64,000 nucleotides of DNA from Clostridia bacterium (GTDB lineage: Bacteria > Bacillota > Clostridia > Oscillospirales > CAG-272): assembly GCA_017461475.1 (NCBI GenBank), contig JAFTXX010000050.1, forward strand, positions 1-64,000. The letters run 5' to 3'. Below, piece by piece: positions 61,902-64,000 of the stretch. The notes under the pieces are model-generated. The model searched no databases, was not told the origin of the DNA, and saw only the letters and a list, made by a program, of their open reading frames with translations. Numbering within the stretch: the stretch's first letter is position 1; each line of letters opens with the position of its first letter. The position numbers and the translations under genes are program-made.

Positions 61902-61988
61902 TCAAACATATTTTTTCACCTCTGCGTTGCCGTCGGTGCTATCCTCCAGCGGATTTATGTTTCCGTACCACAATTCTTCAAGTATCAT
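61902..61988 (-). pseudogene. Truncated DUF6809-like gene
   Basis: 28 codons starting MILEELWYGNINPLEDS, the typical N-terminus of DUF6809-like proteins of Clostridia, which are about 80-100 aa. It hits two stop codons soon after residue 28, and no further family sequence follows, so it is a stub. The start has a good GGAAGG ribosome site. Confidence 0.65.
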
Positions 61989-62091
61989 TTTGTTGTCCTT
62001 CCCTTCCTTTATAGTAAAACGACCGCATCACCGAGATGTAATGTCCCCGGTAATACGGTCGTTTCTTCACTTGTTGTCTTCTGCGCTTCAT
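61978..62091 (-). CDS. 37-aa arginine-rich small protein
   Basis: MKRRRQQVKKRPYYRGHYIS and onward; it ends after the start of the truncated DUF6809-like ORF, overlapping it by 11 bases. AAGGGGGTG stands six to eight bases before the ATG, and a promoter with 17-bp spacing lies upstream. The region also folds into a long hairpin (62022-62070 arms), so the RNA may matter as much as the peptide. Confidence 0.5.
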   Translation of the reverse strand: MKRRRQQVKKRPYYRGHYISVMRSFYYKGREGQQNDT

Positions 62092-62117
62092 AGTGTCGCA
62101 CCCCCTTGTAACGCAAC

Positions 62118-62146
62118 ACTATACCACAAGGTTGAGGGAAAGTCCA
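62118..62146 (-). promoter_or_regulatory. Promoter of the small-gene pair
   Basis: Minus-strand TGGACT (62141-62146), 17 bases, TATAGT (62118-62123). Confidence 0.5.
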
Positions 62147-62185
62147 GAGAAAGATGATTACTTTATTGGGATTGTTGGTATAATC

Positions 62186-62222
62186 TAACAGTCATGCGCT
62201 CTACCGACTGAGCTAAGGAGGA
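62186..62222 (-). pseudogene. tRNA-Asn 5'-fragment, 37 nt
   Basis: Matches the intact tRNA-Asn from its 5' end through the GTT anticodon (one base changed in the D loop), then diverges. No T arm. A copy of the GCGGCTGCGGC leader of the intact tRNA lies next to it. Confidence 0.8.
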
Positions 62223-62367
62223 CTATGGCGGCTGCGGCTTTGCGCCACTTCCGCATTTTTGCTTCCAACCTGTCGCTCTGCTCGGTAAATCTTCGTATTA
62301 ATCTTATAGCGCTAACTGCATCAAGAGACACTAGATTCAACAGTCATGCGGTTCGATAAATTAGAGT

Positions 62368-63111
62368 TTATAAATGTTTTCTTTCAAGTTCGTGCTGCAC
62401 TTCTTCGGCACGGGCTATCTGGTCATTTAGATTCCACTTGCCGATGTTGATTCCGTCCTTATAAAACGCCGAGCCGCATTGATGGAAATAAAACTCGATG
62501 CCACGCTCTTTGGCTTCAAGGTATAGTGCTTCAACCCATTCATATCTTATGGGGCGCACATCTGCCTTGGGAGCCATTTCGCCGCCGACGTTTACGCATT
62601 TGATAAGTCCCGTGTCGAGATATTTGCCAAGTGACATGGGTGCAATCAAAGGAGAGCAAAAGACCTCACGGTGTGCGAGAGGTGCATCAAGAAAATACGG
62701 CAAGCGCTTGTCTGCCATCTCTTGATTCTCAATGGATATACTCAAATGAAAATGCTCCCATCCTTCGCCCCAATCGGACGGAAGGCACTCTTTTATTCTT
62801 TCGGGGCGTTTGGTAGTGGTGACAAAGATACAATCCTTTCTCCGTCTGATAAAATCCCAACAGCCCTCGCGCCATTCGTCTGCTTCTTCAATAAAGAAGT
62901 CGGACGAGAAGCAGAGCTTTACAAGCGAGTTAGGCGGACAATCCTTGTCCTTTAGCTCGTATGTAGTTTTTCCTTTAGCTATAACCGTGGTATCACGACC
63001 GTATCTTTGATCCATTTTGAATACAAAGCAATTTTTACAGCCGGGACTTACTTTTTTGCAACCGTGCCATGGATTCCACGGTATTGCTTTTTCTATTTCT
63101 GTGTTTTGCAT
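62368..63111 (-). CDS. DUF5131 (phage Gp37/Gp68-type) protein
   Basis: 247 aa. IPWNPWHGCKKVSPGCKNCF gives a C-x6-C-x2-C cluster near residues 17-27, as in the DUF5131/Gp37-Gp68 family, which looks like a radical-SAM-type Fe-S protein; function unknown. The ATG at 63111 follows GAGG at seven bases, instead of an in-frame start inside tRNA-Asn. Often carried by phages and islands. Confidence 0.82.
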   Translation of the reverse strand: MQNTEIEKAIPWNPWHGCKKVSPGCKNCFVFKMDQRYGRDTTVIAKGKTTYELKDKDCPPNSLVKLCFSSDFFIEEADEWREGCWDFIRRRKDCIFVTTTKRPERIKECLPSDWGEGWEHFHLSISIENQEMADKRLPYFLDAPLAHREVFCSPLIAPMSLGKYLDTGLIKCVNVGGEMAPKADVRPIRYEWVEALYLEAKERGIEFYFHQCGSAFYKDGINIGKWNLNDQIARAEEVQHELERKHL

Positions 63112-63185
63112 GGTATCGCCTCTAAAAATTATGATTGTTCGAGCCTTTTTCCTCATTATATCACACCGTCTCGGCAGTTGTAAAC

Positions 63186-63213
63186 AAAAAATCCGACCAC
63201 TTTCGTGATCGGA
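63186..63213 (-). terminator. Terminator of tRNA-Asn
   Basis: TCCGACCAC/GTGATCGGA stem with a four-base loop (63192-63213) and a run of U on the minus strand. Confidence 0.82.
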
Positions 63214-63215
63214 CT

Positions 63216-63292
<77 letters not shown>

Positions 63293-63396
63293 TTATGGCG
63301 GCTGCGGCTTTTGCTCCGCTTCCGCATTTTTTGCTTCCAACCTGTCGCTCTGCTCGATAAATTTCTGTCAATCTACTTACCCTTCGTGTAACAAGG

Positions 63397-63444
63397 GACA
63401 TCATGATTAACAGTCATGCGCTCTACCGACTGAGCTAAGGAGGA
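63397..63444 (-). pseudogene. tRNA-Asn 5'-fragment, 48 nt
   Basis: From the 5' end through the anticodon arm to GATGTC; the T arm and 3' half are replaced by unrelated sequence. Confidence 0.8.
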
Positions 63445-63521
63445 CTATGATGGAAATTTGGTTTTCAGTGGTTAAATCCTCCATAACCACCAAATTTCCG
63501 GTTTATTTGCTTACAATCGGA

Positions 63522-63543
63522 CTACCGACTGAGCTAAGGAGGA
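63522..63543 (-). pseudogene. tRNA-Asn 5'-fragment, 22 nt
   Basis: Acceptor 5' strand and D-arm start only; the leader on its 5' side repeats the GCGGCTGCGGC block. Confidence 0.65.
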
Positions 63544-63637
63544 TTATGGCGGCTGCGGCTTTGCGCCACTTCCGCTTTTTACCTCTTAGTTTCGCTTTCA
63601 GGCAAGGAAATTTTTGTGTGTTTTCCTTACATTCGCC

Positions 63638-63659
63638 CTACCGACTGAGCTAAGGAGGA
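63638..63659 (-). pseudogene. tRNA-Asn 5'-fragment, 22 nt
   Basis: Same 22 bases as the previous fragment with a different flank; the nearest to the upstream 42-aa gene. Confidence 0.65.
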
Positions 63660-63668
63660 CTAGGCTCG

Positions 63669-63797
63669 TCATTTACCGAAGTATAACTCCGATATATCGA
63701 ATAGATACTTTGCGGCTTGAGGATTTGTAGGATGAGCGCAAAAACAGTCATATCTTGCCTTTTTCAGTTCTTCTAATACCCTATCATATTGCTGCAC
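63669..63797 (-). CDS. 42-aa small protein, unknown function
   Basis: MQQYDRVLEELKKARYDCFC with a C-terminus of LFDISELYFGK. GTG start with GAGGG five bases upstream. Mostly helical with a Cys-x-Cys pair. It follows the XRE-type gene and may be in its operon. Confidence 0.6.
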   Translation of the reverse strand: MQQYDRVLEELKKARYDCFCAHPTNPQAAKYLFDISELYFGK

Positions 63798-63894
63798 TTT
63801 ATCCCTCTTTTTTGCCTTAAAACCAAAGCTTCACTTTGACAATTTACGCCAGTATTACTTATATAATAAAACTTTATGTGTACCAAAAAACGGA

Positions 63895-64000
63895 CTAATC
63901 TTCAACAGTCTCCATAATATCCTCAAGGTGACAGTTCATTGCTTCACAAATCCGCAGTAGAACATCTGTGGTAATATTGTCGCCTTTTCCCAGCTTTGCA
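63895..64000 (-). CDS. C-terminal end of an XRE-family helix-turn-helix protein (partial)
   Basis: 35 codons ending in VED. LGKGDNITTDVLLRICEAMN and CHLEDIMETVED are the last helices of small Cro/CI-type regulators common in Clostridia. The N-terminal part is beyond the right edge. Confidence 0.8.
   Translation of the reverse strand, partial: AKLGKGDNITTDVLLRICEAMNCHLEDIMETVED

Noticed and set aside
62022..62070. Long hairpin as an independent terminator or sRNA
   Set aside because: The arms lie within the 37-aa ORF and no U-run follows, so I describe it with that gene and do not call a separate RNA.

Overview
The window looks like the chromosome of an anaerobic, Gram-positive gut or rumen Clostridium relative (Oscillospiraceae/Ruminococcaceae-like). 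Evidence: the ruvC and ecfA1-ecfA2-ecfT-truA gene orders, the pyrH-frr-uppS-cdsA-dxr-rseP-ispG block, S-layer homology (SLH) proteins, a type I dockerin, a ClpE-type chaperone and strong AGGAGG ribosome sites. The exact taxon cannot be fixed from sequence alone. Most genes are on the minus strand.

Layout. 1-12.6 kb: an SLH/WG-repeat surface protein, then a long co-oriented housekeeping run (ruvC, methyltransferase, ecfA1A2T, truA, a DUF5711-like gene, cvpA-like, pgsA, clpE, mrp) read from one good promoter near 12.6 kb. 12.7-20 kb: tRNA-Pro, a lipase, a PcrA-type helicase, GNAT acetyltransferases and small genes, interrupted by hairpin-forming GTAGGGG repeats, one nested inside another. 20-26.3 kb: isoprenoid, lipid and translation block. 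26.4-28.3 kb: aroK, an AraC regulator, tRNA-Leu and initiator tRNA-fMet.

28.2-38.6 kb: a 10.4-kb integrative element inserted in the 3' end of tRNA-fMet, bounded by perfect 47-bp direct repeats. It carries a tyrosine integrase, a small excisionase, a DUF927 ATPase and a DUF1643 protein. Its right half is an operon with a Mor-like regulator, a 47-aa protein with an amphipathic N-terminus, a membrane-hairpin protein, a degenerate FtsZ-like protein that has lost the GTPase signatures, a GTPase-competent FtsZ without a C-terminal tail, and a conserved unknown protein. A truncated copy of that unknown gene and three copies of a hairpin spacer show that an FtsZ-plus-partner module was duplicated in tandem. 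I see no relaxase, capsid or conjugation gene.

39-61.8 kb: about 22.6 kb of consecutive minus-strand genes behind a GntR regulator: a DeoC-type aldolase, FGGY kinase, iron alcohol dehydrogenase, cytochrome c maturation proteins (ResB/CcsA), a 1,878-aa secreted protein with five beta-sandwich modules and a hydrazine-synthase-alpha-like CXXCH region, a secreted di-haem cytochrome-peroxidase-like protein ending in a dockerin, three small membrane proteins, a glycyl radical enzyme and its activase, a GH43-like protein and an SLH protein. Surface c-type cytochromes, one of them dockerin-tagged, beside radical and sugar chemistry are unexpected in this kind of organism.

61.8-64 kb: an eroded end with a truncated gene, small genes, a DUF5131 gene, an intact tRNA-Asn surrounded by four 5'-fragments of itself, and the end of an XRE-type regulator.

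The two strongest leads are the element-borne FtsZ/pseudo-FtsZ module and the haem-c/dockerin/glycyl-radical locus.
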